Source of the DNA: Paracoccus sulfuroxidans
GTDB taxonomy: Bacteria > Pseudomonadota > Alphaproteobacteria > Rhodobacterales > Rhodobacteraceae
Reading direction: 5' to 3'
Assembly: GCF_007830335.1 (NCBI RefSeq)
Contig: NZ_VLKU01000007.1
Span: 186,001 to 250,000 of the forward strand
Length of the DNA: 64,000 nt
Made by a program: the position numbers and the translations under genes. Positions 1 through 8,455 of the stretch are shown here, piece after piece (the stretch's first letter is position 1; every line of letters begins with the position of its first letter). Under the pieces are notes generated by a model that was given only the letters and a program-made list of their open reading frames with translations, was not told where the DNA came from and made no database searches.

Positions 1-362
1 ACCGCCAGCGTGATCGCCGCCAGCAGGACGCCATAGCTGTAGATCGTCCCGATCCAATAGGCCGCAGCGCCCGCCAGGCCCGCGCCCAGCACCAGAACCG
101 CGATCCAGACGGCATGCGAGGGCACATGAACCAGCACCAGCCAGCCGATGAGCGCCCCCAGAAGGGTGCCCGCAATCCTCAGGATCGCGCGCAAAAGCAG
201 ATCCTGACGATAGGGCTGCGCCACCACCCAGACCGGCATCGCGGCCCAGAAGGCATTGTGCAGCCCCAGTTGCACCGCGACCGTCAGCGCGATCCCTGCC
301 GCCGCGAAAAGCTGCAATGCGCGGAACAACCACGCGCGGTCCTGACCTGTCACCGAAGCCAT
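1..362 (-). CDS. FUSC-family inner membrane transporter, N-terminal part (truncated by window edge)
   Basis: Reading the minus strand from an ATG at 362 gives 120 codons without a stop up to the window edge. The peptide is hydrophobic with a first membrane segment at about residues 15-32, then the motif FWAAMPVWVVAQP and the segment AGTLLGALIGWLVLV. This layout (membrane helix, polar loop with a conserved Q-P, then a G-T-x-x-G-x-x-x-G helix) is typical of the FUSC domain found in fusaric acid and aromatic acid exporters. The C-terminal part lies outside the window, so specificity cannot be judged. It diverges from aroE across a 272 bp gap that should hold both promoters; the gap shows only a short GC-rich imperfect inverted repeat. 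Confidence 0.7.
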   Translation of the reverse strand, partial: MASVTGQDRAWLFRALQLFAAAGIALTVAVQLGLHNAFWAAMPVWVVAQPYRQDLLLRAILRIAGTLLGALIGWLVLVHVPSHAVWIAVLVLGAGLAGAAAYWIGTIYSYGVLLAAITLA

Positions 363-634
363 CCCCGTCTGATAAGCGTCTTGCGAGAAAGCCGGGCCGC
401 AAGGCTCGGCCCGCCATCTATAACCCGATGGCAATGCTCAACCGCAAGGCCCAGTGATTGGTTTCGCGCGGGCGTGATCTGGCGCGCGGCAGACACAGTG
501 CGGCCACTTTCAGCCCCCGGTTCGGGAATGAGCTTGACCGTTTGGCCCACTGGCGGCAGGTCTTGGGAAAGCCTGCCCATATCCATGGTGTGCGGGGTCA
601 GACCTGTCGCGCCGGTTCTTATTGAAAAACGACT

Positions 635-1486
635 ATGCAACCCTCTTCTGAGCCCGAAGTTCGCAACATACCGCTGGCCGGGGTCATCGGCTGGCCGATT
701 GCCCATTCCCGCTCTCCGGCCCTGCATGGCCATTGGCTGAAACGCTATGGGATCAGCGGCCATTACGTCCCCGTCCCTGTCATGCCCGAACATCTGGCCG
801 AGGTGCTGCGCGCGCTGCCGCGCATGGGCTTCGTGGGGGCGAATGTCACCATTCCGCATAAGGAAGCGGTGCTGACGCTGGCCGATGTGGTCACCGATCG
901 CGCGGCCCTGATCGGGGCAGCGAATACGCTGATCTTTCGCCCGGATGGCAAGATCCACGCCGACAACACCGACGGCTATGGCTTCATCGCCAATATCCGC
1001 CAGCATGCACCCGGCTGGATCCCCGATCTCAGCCCGGCGGCGGTGATCGGCGCAGGCGGCGCGGCGCGCGCGGTCGTCGCCTCGCTGCTGGAAAGCGGCG
1101 TGCCGGAATTGCGCATCACCAACCGCACCCGCATCCGGGCCGAGCAGATCCGCTCGGAATTCGGGGCCAAGGTCGTCGTCTATGACTGGGCCGAGGCGGG
1201 CAATATGCTGGAAGGCGCGATGACGGTGGTAAACGCCACCTCGATGGGCATGGTCGGCAAGCCGCCCTTGCGTGTGCCGCTGGACGCGCTGGCTCCGGGC
1301 ACGCTGGTCACCGATCTGGTCTATACGCCGCTGATGACCCCCTTCCTACAAGAGGCCGAGGCGCGCGGCTGCGACGTGGTCGACGGCCTTGGCATGCTGC
1401 TGCATCAGGCCGCCCCGGGGTTCGAGCGCTGGTTCGGCCAGCGCCCCGAGGTCGATGATGACCTGCGCCGCGCGGTTCTGGGATGA
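635..1486 (+). CDS. aroE: Shikimate dehydrogenase (NADP+)
   Basis: Reduces 3-dehydroshikimate to shikimate in aromatic amino acid synthesis. The 283-residue protein has the N-terminal substrate motif GWPIAHSRSP (about residues 19-28), NVTIPHKE with the catalytic lysine (about 70-77), the second catalytic site in ADNTDGYGF, the Rossmann motif GAGGAARA and the NADP-binding NRT triplet. Length is normal for the family. The ATG at 635 is the first good start after the divergent gap. Its stop overlaps the coaE start by 4 bases, so aroE, coaE and dnaQ form an operon. This trio is common near the chromosomal origin in Rhodobacterales (established knowledge). Confidence 0.95.
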   Translation: MQPSSEPEVRNIPLAGVIGWPIAHSRSPALHGHWLKRYGISGHYVPVPVMPEHLAEVLRALPRMGFVGANVTIPHKEAVLTLADVVTDRAALIGAANTLIFRPDGKIHADNTDGYGFIANIRQHAPGWIPDLSPAAVIGAGGAARAVVASLLESGVPELRITNRTRIRAEQIRSEFGAKVVVYDWAEAGNMLEGAMTVVNATSMGMVGKPPLRVPLDALAPGTLVTDLVYTPLMTPFLQEAEARGCDVVDGLGMLLHQAAPGFERWFGQRPEVDDDLRRAVLG

Positions 1487-2079
1487 GCTTTCTGCTGGGG
1501 CTGACCGGCGGCATCGGGATGGGCAAATCCACCGCCTCGGCGATGTTTCGCGAGCTGGGCCACCCCGTCTGGGACGCGGATGAGGCCGTGCATCGCCTTT
1601 ATGCGCCGGGCGGGGCGGCGGTCGCGCCAGTCGCGGCGGCCTTTCCGACCGCGCTGGTCGATGGCGGCATCGACCGGGGCGCGCTGAAAGCGGTGCTGGC
1701 CGTCGAACCCGAGGCCCTGACCCGGTTGGAGGCGCTGGTTCATCCGCTGGTCGCCGCCGACCGCGCGGCCTTCATCGCCCGCCACCCCGATGCGCCGATC
1801 ATCGTGCTGGACATTCCGCTGCTTTACGAAGGCGGCTCGGAACGGAGCATGGACGGCGTTGCGGTAGTCTCGGCCCCCGCCGAGGTCCAGCGCGCCCGCG
1901 TGATGGCGCGCCCCGGCATGACGCAAGAGACGCTGGATCTGATCCTCTCGCGGCAGATGCCCGACGCCGAAAAGCGCAAGCGCGCCGACTGGATCATACC
2001 TTCGGACAGTCTGGAGGGCGCGCGGGCCGCCATCGTGGACATCTGCAACGAAATCATGGCAAGACCGCCCCATGCGTGA
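1483..2079 (+). CDS. coaE: Dephospho-CoA kinase
   Basis: Phosphorylates the 3-prime hydroxyl of dephospho-CoA, the last step of coenzyme A synthesis. The 198-residue protein opens with the P-loop [12 protein letters not shown] (residues 6-17), followed by the DADE-like motif [11 protein letters not shown] and a LID region rich in arginine near the C terminus. It starts by ATGA overlap with aroE and its own end overlaps the dnaQ start by 8 bases, which implies translational coupling. Length is typical for bacterial CoaE. Confidence 0.95.
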   Translation: MSFLLGLTGGIGMGKSTASAMFRELGHPVWDADEAVHRLYAPGGAAVAPVAAAFPTALVDGGIDRGALKAVLAVEPEALTRLEALVHPLVAADRAAFIARHPDAPIIVLDIPLLYEGGSERSMDGVAVVSAPAEVQRARVMARPGMTQETLDLILSRQMPDAEKRKRADWIIPSDSLEGARAAIVDICNEIMARPPHA

Positions 2080-2794
2080 GATCGTTCTGGATACCGAAAC
2101 CACGGGCTTCGACCCGACGACGGGCGACCGGATCGTCGAGATCGGCGCCATCGAGCTTCTGAACCACCTGCCGACCGGGCGGACCTTTCACGTCTACATC
2201 AACCCCGAACGCGCCATGCCCGAGGACGCCTTCAAGGTGCACGGCCTGGGCGATGAATTCCTGAAGGACAAACCGAAATTCGCCGAGATTGCCGGCGATT
2301 TCGTGACCTTCATCGGCGAAGATGCGCGGCTGGTGATCCATAACGCCAGCTTCGACATGAAATTCCTGAATGCCGAGCTGACCAAGGTCGGCATCCCCGC
2401 GATGCCCAACAACCGGGCCATCGACACGCTGGAAATCGCCCGGCGCAAGTTTCCGGGCGCGCAGAACTCGCTGGATGCGCTTTGCCGCCGCTTCCGCATC
2501 GACAACTCGAACCGGACGCTGCACGGCGCGCTTCTGGACAGCGAATTGCTGGCCGAGGTCTATCTGGCGCTGAAGGGCGGCCGCCAACCGGGTCTGGTGC
2601 TGGAAGACGCGGGCACGACCGGCGCCGATGGCAGCGCGCAGACTGGCCCCGGCGCGACCGCCGCGCCGCGCGGGCCAAGGCCGCGCGCGCTTGCACCGCG
2701 ATTGACACAGGATGAAACCGCCGCGCATGAGGCCTTTGTCGTCAAGATGGGCGACAAGGCCCTGTGGCTTAGATACAAGGCAGCCGCGAACTGA
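2072..2794 (+). CDS. dnaQ: DNA polymerase III epsilon subunit (3'-5' proofreading exonuclease)
   Basis: Proofreading subunit of the replicative polymerase. The three exonuclease motifs are present in order: ExoI as LDTETTGFD (residues 6-14), ExoII as HNASFDMKF (about 90-98) and ExoIII as [14 protein letters not shown] (about 151-164), supplying the acidic metal ligands and the catalytic histidine. The C-terminal tail of about 70 residues is proline- and alanine-rich and should carry the polymerase-binding segment. It is the third gene of the aroE-coaE-dnaQ operon and overlaps coaE by 8 bases. Confidence 0.95.
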   Translation: MREIVLDTETTGFDPTTGDRIVEIGAIELLNHLPTGRTFHVYINPERAMPEDAFKVHGLGDEFLKDKPKFAEIAGDFVTFIGEDARLVIHNASFDMKFLNAELTKVGIPAMPNNRAIDTLEIARRKFPGAQNSLDALCRRFRIDNSNRTLHGALLDSELLAEVYLALKGGRQPGLVLEDAGTTGADGSAQTGPGATAAPRGPRPRALAPRLTQDETAAHEAFVVKMGDKALWLRYKAAAN

Positions 2795-2867
2795 AGCGGC
2801 CCTGCCGGGGTTGCGCTTATGGGCTGCGGGACGGGAAAGTGATCGGAATGGTAACGAGGAACGGCCT

Positions 2868-3773
2868 TTGATCCGCGAGTGGTGGAACTTCATCATGGCG
2901 ATCTTCGAGCGTATGGACAAAATCCATATGAGCCTGATCGCTGCGGGCGTGGCCTTCTACGCCATGTTTGCCGTCTTCCCCGGATTGGCGGCGTTCTTTG
3001 CCATCTGGGGCCTGTGGTATGATCCGCAGCTGATCGAGCAAACGATCCACACCACCGACGAATTCATCCCCACCGGTGCAGCCGACATCCTTTACGGCCA
3101 GATCAAATCGCTGGTCGCCGCGGGGCCCACGCAACTGGGCTGGACCACGGCAATCTCCTTCCTGATCGCCACGATTTCCGCCCGCGCGGGCGTCGATTCC
3201 TTGATCCGAGGGTTGAACGCGGCGCATGGCGTGCGCTCTCATTCGACGATCATGGGCTTTTTGCTGGCCTATTTCCTGACGCTGGTCATCGTGGGCGTCG
3301 TTCTGCTGGGGCTGGCCACCATCATTCTGGTGCCGCTGGCCTTCAACTTCCTGCCCGCGACGCCGATGCGCAGTTGGCTGGTCAGTTCGATTCCCTGGGC
3401 CTCGATCTTCCTGATCGTGCTGGTGGTGATCGGGATTCTGTATCGCTATGGCCCGAACGTGAAGACGCCACGCACAGCGCTGTTCACCTGGGGCTCGCTG
3501 TTCGCGGCGCTGTCATGGGCGGCGGTCTCCTATGGATTTTCGGCCTATCTGGGCAGCTTCAACAGCTACAACCGGATCTATGGCTCCATCGGGGCGGTGA
3601 TCGCACTGCTGATGTGGTTCTATCTGGGCGGGTTTACGGTGATGCTGGGCGCGCTCATCAACCTAGAGCTGGCCCGCCGCCGCCGCTTCGTCGCCGCCAA
3701 GGCCCTGCGCCAAAGCACGCAGGCCCAGCGAGACGAACGTGACCGCGAGAAAGCCGACCAAACGCCCGGCTAG
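2868..3773 (+). CDS. YihY/BrkB-family inner membrane protein
   Basis: Predicted 301-residue polytopic membrane protein of the YihY/BrkB family (once mislabelled ribonuclease BN). Function in the cell is not settled. About six hydrophobic segments are visible, including HMSLIAAGVAFYAMFAVFPG near the N terminus and YGSIGAVIALLMWFYLGGF near the C terminus, both family hallmarks. The frame stays open back into dnaQ, but I place the start at the TTG at 2868, 7 bases after a GAGGA sequence, which gives the usual family length; ATG 2895 is the alternative. The C terminus is charged. It ends 3 bases before the convergent kinase gene. Confidence 0.85.
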   Translation: MIREWWNFIMAIFERMDKIHMSLIAAGVAFYAMFAVFPGLAAFFAIWGLWYDPQLIEQTIHTTDEFIPTGAADILYGQIKSLVAAGPTQLGWTTAISFLIATISARAGVDSLIRGLNAAHGVRSHSTIMGFLLAYFLTLVIVGVVLLGLATIILVPLAFNFLPATPMRSWLVSSIPWASIFLIVLVVIGILYRYGPNVKTPRTALFTWGSLFAALSWAAVSYGFSAYLGSFNSYNRIYGSIGAVIALLMWFYLGGFTVMLGALINLELARRRRFVAAKALRQSTQAQRDERDREKADQTPG

Positions 3774-3776
3774 GGC

Positions 3777-5564
3777 CTAGTGGCGTGAGCCGGGGCGCGC
3801 AGCCGAGGTCAGTACCACCTGCTGCTGGGGCAGGGCATGGCTTGGCAGATCCTCGACCTTGAAGCGCAGGCTCAGCCGATAGCTGTCGGCGGTCGAAACC
3901 GCGCTCGCCTCTCCGTCCAGCTGGGTCGAGAACGCCTCGATCAGCTGGCTGCCGAGCCCCGTCCCCTCGGCATCCGTCGCCGCACCGACCGAGTTTTCGA
4001 CCTCCAGCACCACCTCTTTCGGGCCGTCGATGCGCAGGGTCACGCGCACCCATGGCTGACCGCCGCCAACCGGGGCGCTGGCATATTTCAGCGCATTGGT
4101 GAAGGCCTCGGTCGTCAGCAGTGACAGCGGCACGGCCTGATCGGGCATCAGGATCAGCGGCTCAAGATGGGTCTCGATGCGCAGATTCGCACCGGGATCA
4201 AGGCTGGCGTTGGTCATCTGGTTGATGATGTCATGGATCAGCCGGTCCGCCTCGACCGCGTCCAGCTGTTCGGCCTGATAGAGGTTGCGATAGATGGTCG
4301 CCAGCGACGCCACCCGGTCCTGCACCGAGCGCAGCACGCGCTTGGCGTCATCATGTTCGATCATGCGGATCTGCATGTTGATGATCGAGGCGATCAGTTG
4401 CAGGTTGTTCTTGACCCGGTGGTGAACCTCTTTCAGCAGGATGGTCTTTTCCTGCACCGCCTCCTCCATCGCCGCCTCATCGCGGATCAGGATGCGGGCC
4501 ATATTGTGGAAGGTCTGGCTCATGTCGACGATCTCGGCCGGGGCGTCGGTCAGGACCGGCGGTGGCGCGCTACGCTCACCAATGGCGAAGCGGCGCATCT
4601 GGCCGCGCAATTCGCGGATGTTGCGCAAAACCAACCGATAGACGGCAAAATAGGCCACGATCAGCGAGGCCGCCCACAGGAACAGCGTCAGCAGCGGCGC
4701 CGTGCGCCGGGTCACGTCGATGCCGCCGATCCCCGCCTCGATGCGGTTCCAGCTGCCCAGCGCATAGACGAGGCCGGGGACGACCGGGATGACGCTGAAA
4801 ACGCGCTGCTCATCCTCGTTCGAGAGGTCGTTGAACGTCGTCTCGCTGCGCGACAGAAGCGAGGAGAGCGCCTTCCCCTTGGGCAGGATGCGGCGATAAT
4901 CCTCGATGTCGCGGTCGGTCGACAGGACCTCTCCGGCGGTGTTGAAGGTCAGGATGCGCGCTTCCTCGGTGCCGGGATTCGACATATGCGAGGACCGCAG
5001 CAGGTCGCGCGAAATGGCGATGGCGACGTAACCCTGCAGCTCAGCCTCGCGGTAAAGCGGCTGCGCGACGATGACATAATCCATCGAGCGATCCGCCCCC
5101 GGTTCGCTGGAGGTCACGATGGTCGTCTGGTTTTTCTGGAACAGCTTGAAGGTCTTGCGGTTCGAGACGTCAATCGGCTCGGGCAACGACAGGCAGTCGG
5201 TCTTGCCGTCCATCCGGGTGAAGCCTGCATAGGCATAGTTGACCGAACGCTCGACAAAGCTGCGCATGATGTCCGAACAGGCCTCGGGGCGGTCCATCGT
5301 CTCCAGCACGGCCGGGCCCAGCGCATCGGCTGTGCCCAGCGCACCCAGAAGCAACGCGCGCTCACCCGCAGCGGCGGTGGCGGTCCGGCCCAGCAGGGCA
5401 ATCTCGGCCGAACGCTCGTATTCGCGCGACAGGTGCAGCGTCTGGATCAGCGAGATCAGCCCGATGGGCAGAATGGCCAGCGACAGCAGGCTGCCCAGCC
5501 GGAAACCCAGCCTTTTGGTGAACTCAAGCCTTTCGCGTATCCGCCGCAGCATCCAGTCGGACAC
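3777..5564 (-). CDS. HWE/HisKA_2-family sensor histidine kinase of the general stress response
   Basis: Membrane sensor kinase of 595 residues. An N-terminal membrane helix (about residues 24-42) and a second one (about 290-312) enclose a periplasmic sensory domain; a HAMP-like linker follows. The phospho-acceptor box EVHHRVKNNLQL places the histidine at about residue 381, and the HATPase part carries a degenerate N box (EAFTNALKYA) and GTGLGSQLIE. This HisKA_2 type is the kind that phosphorylates PhyR. It lies 6 bases downstream of ecfG and is probably co-transcribed with nepR-ecfG, which supports a role as the PhyR kinase or phosphatase (inference). The start is a GTG at 5564; ATG 5552 is an alternative. 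Confidence 0.88.
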   Translation of the reverse strand: MSDWMLRRIRERLEFTKRLGFRLGSLLSLAILPIGLISLIQTLHLSREYERSAEIALLGRTATAAAGERALLLGALGTADALGPAVLETMDRPEACSDIMRSFVERSVNYAYAGFTRMDGKTDCLSLPEPIDVSNRKTFKLFQKNQTTIVTSSEPGADRSMDYVIVAQPLYREAELQGYVAIAISRDLLRSSHMSNPGTEEARILTFNTAGEVLSTDRDIEDYRRILPKGKALSSLLSRSETTFNDLSNEDEQRVFSVIPVVPGLVYALGSWNRIEAGIGGIDVTRRTAPLLTLFLWAASLIVAYFAVYRLVLRNIRELRGQMRRFAIGERSAPPPVLTDAPAEIVDMSQTFHNMARILIRDEAAMEEAVQEKTILLKEVHHRVKNNLQLIASIINMQIRMIEHDDAKRVLRSVQDRVASLATIYRNLYQAEQLDAVEADRLIHDIINQMTNASLDPGANLRIETHLEPLILMPDQAVPLSLLTTEAFTNALKYASAPVGGGQPWVRVTLRIDGPKEVVLEVENSVGAATDAEGTGLGSQLIEAFSTQLDGEASAVSTADSYRLSLRFKVEDLPSHALPQQQVVLTSAARPGSRH

Positions 5565-5570
5565 GGCAGG

Positions 5571-6158
5571 TCAACGCATCAACGGGTTGTTCTGGTTCAT
5601 CACCGCCAGCGTCGCACTGTCGGTCATGTCCAGCGATTCACCGTCCATCAACTGCAGCAGTTCGGCCAGACGCTTACGCCCCCGGTTGGCGCGCGATTTG
5701 ACCGTGCCAACGGCCACACCGGTCATCTCGGCCGCCTCCTCATAGGAAAAGCCCGAGGCCCCGACCAGAATCAGCGCCTCTCGCTGTTCGTCGGGCAGCT
5801 TCTCGAAGGCCGCGCGGAAGTCGTTCATCGCCAGCCGCCCGTCATGTTCGGGCTTGGTCGCGCGCCGCGCGGCATGGATGCCGTCGGTGTCGCTGACCTC
5901 GCGCCGGGTCTTGCGATGGGCCGAATAGAAGGTGTTGCGCAGGATGGTAAACAGCCACGCACGAAGATTTGTCCCGGGCTGAAACTTGTCGATATGGGTC
6001 CACGCCTTGACGATGGTGTCCTGCACCAGATCGTCGGCGGATGCCCCTTCGCGGGTCAGCGACAGCGCGAAAGCGCGCAGCGCGGGCAGGTGTTCGACAA
6101 GTTCGTCACGCGGGTCGCCGCATTGCGCAGCGGGTTTTTTCTGGCCGGATTGGGTCAT
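5571..6158 (-). CDS. ecfG: General stress response ECF sigma factor EcfG
   Basis: ECF sigma factor of 195 residues. Region 2 is seen in DDLVQDTIVKAW through LRAWLFTILRNTFY, and region 4 as the helix-turn-helix FSYEEAAEMTGVAVGTVKSRANRGRKRL. There is no long C-terminal extension beyond about 25 residues. Its ATG overlaps the nepR stop (ATGA, 6155-6158), so sigma factor and anti-sigma factor are translationally coupled, as in other alphaproteobacteria. A GGAAC-N18-GTT promoter lies upstream of nepR, so the pair is probably autoregulated. Confidence 0.93.
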   Translation of the reverse strand: MTQSGQKKPAAQCGDPRDELVEHLPALRAFALSLTREGASADDLVQDTIVKAWTHIDKFQPGTNLRAWLFTILRNTFYSAHRKTRREVSDTDGIHAARRATKPEHDGRLAMNDFRAAFEKLPDEQREALILVGASGFSYEEAAEMTGVAVGTVKSRANRGRKRLAELLQLMDGESLDMTDSATLAVMNQNNPLMR

Positions 6159-6307
6159 TTACCGTCCTGTCCACGCAATTGCTCAAGCAGATCCAGGAAC
6201 CGGTCGGGTATCTTTTCGGTCGTATCTTCTTCGTAAACACGCTTCAGGTTTTCATCGATCTGCTTTTCGATCGCTGCCTTTCTGCGTTCATCCCGCTTGG
6301 TCGTCAT
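6155..6307 (-). CDS. nepR: Anti-sigma factor NepR (50 residues)
   Basis: A short gene of 50 codons. The peptide begins MTTKRDERRKAAIEKQID and continues ENLKRVYEEDT, then IPDRFLDLLEQL. This is the classic NepR layout: a helix ending in L-K-x-V-Y, a short linker, then the conserved I-P-x-R-F-x-x-L-L-x-x-L helix that clamps the sigma factor. NepR holds EcfG inactive until phosphorylated PhyR binds NepR. Start chosen at ATG 6307, about 9 bases after a GGGAAG; an in-frame ATG at 6316 exists but the same GGGAAG would then touch the start codon. It overlaps ecfG by 4 bases and diverges from phyR. Confidence 0.93.
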   Translation of the reverse strand: MTTKRDERRKAAIEKQIDENLKRVYEEDTTEKIPDRFLDLLEQLRGQDGK

Positions 6308-6346
6308 TCCTGCCATCTTCCCGAGAAACTTGTGTGCACGCGGCTC

Positions 6347-6372
6347 AACAGTTAGGTAACTTGAAGAGTTCC
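6347..6372 (-). promoter_or_regulatory. EcfG-dependent promoter of nepR-ecfG
   Basis: On the minus strand GGAAC (6372-6368) is followed after 18 bases by GTT (6349-6347), matching the alphaproteobacterial EcfG consensus GGAAC-N17/18-cGTT. The predicted transcription start would fall near 6340, giving a leader of about 30 bases before the nepR ATG at 6307. Its position implies positive autoregulation of the stress sigma factor. No second such motif was found pointing toward phyR. Confidence 0.75.
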
Positions 6373-6399
6373 AAGCACAACAGAGAATTCGAGGAGACT

Positions 6400-7203
6400 A
6401 TGGCTGTAGCTGACCTGGCGCAAGCAATCCGGCGTGAACTGCCCTTCCTGCGCCGCTATGCGCGCGCACTGACGGGCAATCAGACCGCCGGCGACAATTA
6501 TGCGGCGGCGACTTTGGAGGCCATTCTCAGCGACCGCTCGTTGATGAATGACGATGACACGCGGATCGGTCTTTACCGGACGTTCCATGCCATCTGGACC
6601 AGCTCCGGCCAACCGGTCGAGCAGGACAGCCTGCCCACGCGCGAAGCCCGCGCCCAGCAGCACCTGACCGCGCTGACCCCGAACTCGCGCGAGGCCCTGC
6701 TGCTGCGCACGATCGAGGAAATGCGCTACGACCAGATCGCCCGCGTCATGCAATGCGAACAGGCCGAGGCCGAAGAGCTGGTGCAGATCGCCCTGACCGA
6801 GATGAGCCGGGCGATCAAGGGCCGCGTGATGATCATCGAGGATGAGACGATCATCGCCATGGACCTCAAGGGCATCGTTCAGGCCATGGGCCATGAGGTG
6901 ACCGGCATCGCCCGCACCCATAGCGCCGCGATCCAGCTGGCGGGCAACAGCACGCCGGACCTGATCCTGGCCGATATCCAGCTGGCCGATGGCTCATCGG
7001 GTATCGATGCGGTCAACGAGTTGATGGGCACGCTGGGCGAGATCCCGGTGATCTTCATCACCGCCTTCCCCGAGCGTCTGCTGACCGGCGACCGGCCCGA
7101 ACCGGCCTTCCTGATCCCGAAGCCCTTCTCGGAAGAGCAGGTGCGTTCGGCCGTCAGCCAGGCAATGTTCTTCGCCTCGACCGAGGGGCTGAACGCCGCC
7201 TGA
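6400..7203 (+). CDS. phyR: Stress response regulator PhyR (sigma-factor mimic plus receiver domain)
   Basis: The 267-residue protein has an N-terminal ECF-sigma-like half (about residues 1-135; LPFLRRYARALTGNQ and the region-4-like MRYDQIARVMQCEQAEAEEL) and a C-terminal receiver domain starting at RVMIIEDETIIAMDLKG. The phospho-acceptor is Asp about 192 in LILADIQLADG, with FITAFPE and the lysine of LIPKPF completing the receiver site. When phosphorylated, PhyR binds NepR and frees EcfG. The ATG at 6400 follows GAGGAG closely; the frame is open further upstream, but that part reads antisense to ecfG. It is divergent from nepR across 92 bases. Confidence 0.95.
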   Translation: MAVADLAQAIRRELPFLRRYARALTGNQTAGDNYAAATLEAILSDRSLMNDDDTRIGLYRTFHAIWTSSGQPVEQDSLPTREARAQQHLTALTPNSREALLLRTIEEMRYDQIARVMQCEQAEAEELVQIALTEMSRAIKGRVMIIEDETIIAMDLKGIVQAMGHEVTGIARTHSAAIQLAGNSTPDLILADIQLADGSSGIDAVNELMGTLGEIPVIFITAFPERLLTGDRPEPAFLIPKPFSEEQVRSAVSQAMFFASTEGLNAA

Positions 7204-7219
7204 GGCCTCTGCCAAAAGA

Positions 7220-7249
7220 TCCCGTAGCGACCCCTGTGCCGCTGCGGGA
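7220..7249 (+). terminator. Hairpin after phyR
   Basis: TCCCGTAGCG (7220-7229) and CGCTGCGGGA (7240-7249) pair over ten bases with one G-U wobble around a ten-base loop. There is no T-run, so it is a probable but not classical terminator between phyR and nagA. Confidence 0.45.
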
Positions 7250-7308
7250 ATGGCCCTCGCGGCCCCGAAGATGCTTGACCACAGGACTGCCTCGCGCAAT
7301 CTGGCATC

Positions 7309-8412
7309 ATGTTGATCGCTGCTGATAAAACCTATCTCGACGGGTCGCTTTGCCCCGGCCTCGCCCTTGAAATTCAAGGCGGGCAGGTGCGCGCGCTGCG
7401 CCCCCTTGGCCGCGACCGCCCCGATCTGAGCGTCTCGGTTCTGGCCCCCGGCCTGACCGATCTGCAGGTGAACGGCGGCGGCGGCGTTCTGGTCAACACC
7501 TCGCCCACGCCCGAAGGTCTGCGCGCCATCCGCGCCGCGCATCTGGGCCTTGGCACCGCCGCCCTTCTGCCCACCGTCATCACCGACGCCCCCGAGGTGC
7601 TGGAGGCCGCCGCCGATGCCGCCATCGCCTGCAGGGGCGAGCCTGGGCTGGAGGGGCTACATATCGAGGGTCCGCATATCTCGGCCCGGAAGAAGGGCAC
7701 GCATGAGGCGCGCCACATCCGCCCGCTGGATCAGCGCGGCATGGCGGTTCTGCGACGCCTGCGCGCGGCTGGGGTGCCCGTTCTGCTGACCCTCGCGCCC
7801 GAAGAGACCGACCCCGCCCTGCTGCGCGAAGCGGTGGCCATGGGCGTGACCGTCTCGGCCGGGCACAGCATGGCCAGCGCCGATCAGGCCCGTCAGGCGA
7901 TGGCCGATGGCGTGACCATGTTCACCCATCTTTTCAATGCGATGCCGCAGATGGAATCGCGCGCGCCCGGCATCATCGCCGCCGCGATCCTCTCGGATGC
8001 CTATGTGGGCCTGATCGCCGACGGCATCCATGTCGATTGGGACGCGCTGCGCGTCGCCATGGCCGCGCGGCCGCGGGTGGATCGCAGCTTTCTGGTTTCG
8101 GACGCGATGCCGACGGTCGGCGGCCCGGACAGCTTCATCCTTTACGGCCAGCCCATCCATGTCGACAACGGGCGGCTGGTGAACGCGCAGGGCGCGCTGG
8201 CGGGCGCGCATGTCAGCCTGTTGGATTGCGTCCGCAGGCTGGTCGCGCATACGCCCGTGCCGCTGGAAACGGCGCTGCAAATGGCCTCGGATATCCCGCG
8301 CCGCGCCATGGGCCTTGCCCCCCTGCGGCTTGAGGCGGGGCTGCCCGTGGATCAGGTGCTGGCGCTGGACGGGCCGGAACTGGCGCGCGTCAGCCTGCCT
8401 CTGGCCCCATGA
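7309..8412 (+). CDS. nagA: N-acetylglucosamine-6-phosphate deacetylase
   Basis: Amidohydrolase-superfamily enzyme of 367 residues that deacetylates N-acetylglucosamine 6-phosphate to glucosamine 6-phosphate in amino sugar recycling. Motifs visible are GLHIEGPHIS with the metal-binding glutamate (about residue 119), the histidine of SAGHSMA, the histidine of TMFTHLFNAM and the catalytic aspartate in VSDAMPTVG. No other amino sugar gene is next to it; it is followed after 43 bases by glpD in the same direction, so the three may be co-transcribed. Confidence 0.92.
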   Translation: MLIAADKTYLDGSLCPGLALEIQGGQVRALRPLGRDRPDLSVSVLAPGLTDLQVNGGGGVLVNTSPTPEGLRAIRAAHLGLGTAALLPTVITDAPEVLEAAADAAIACRGEPGLEGLHIEGPHISARKKGTHEARHIRPLDQRGMAVLRRLRAAGVPVLLTLAPEETDPALLREAVAMGVTVSAGHSMASADQARQAMADGVTMFTHLFNAMPQMESRAPGIIAAAILSDAYVGLIADGIHVDWDALRVAMAARPRVDRSFLVSDAMPTVGGPDSFILYGQPIHVDNGRLVNAQGALAGAHVSLLDCVRRLVAHTPVPLETALQMASDIPRRAMGLAPLRLEAGLPVDQVLALDGPELARVSLPLAP

Positions 8413-8455
8413 TGCCCCATTCGACCCGAACCCACCCGGAAGGACCGGCCCCACG

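Noticed and set aside
4167..6236. Open frame of 689 codons on the plus strand
   Set aside because: It is antisense to the kinase and ecfG, has no recognisable motif and runs across confirmed genes; long antisense frames are expected in DNA of this GC content.
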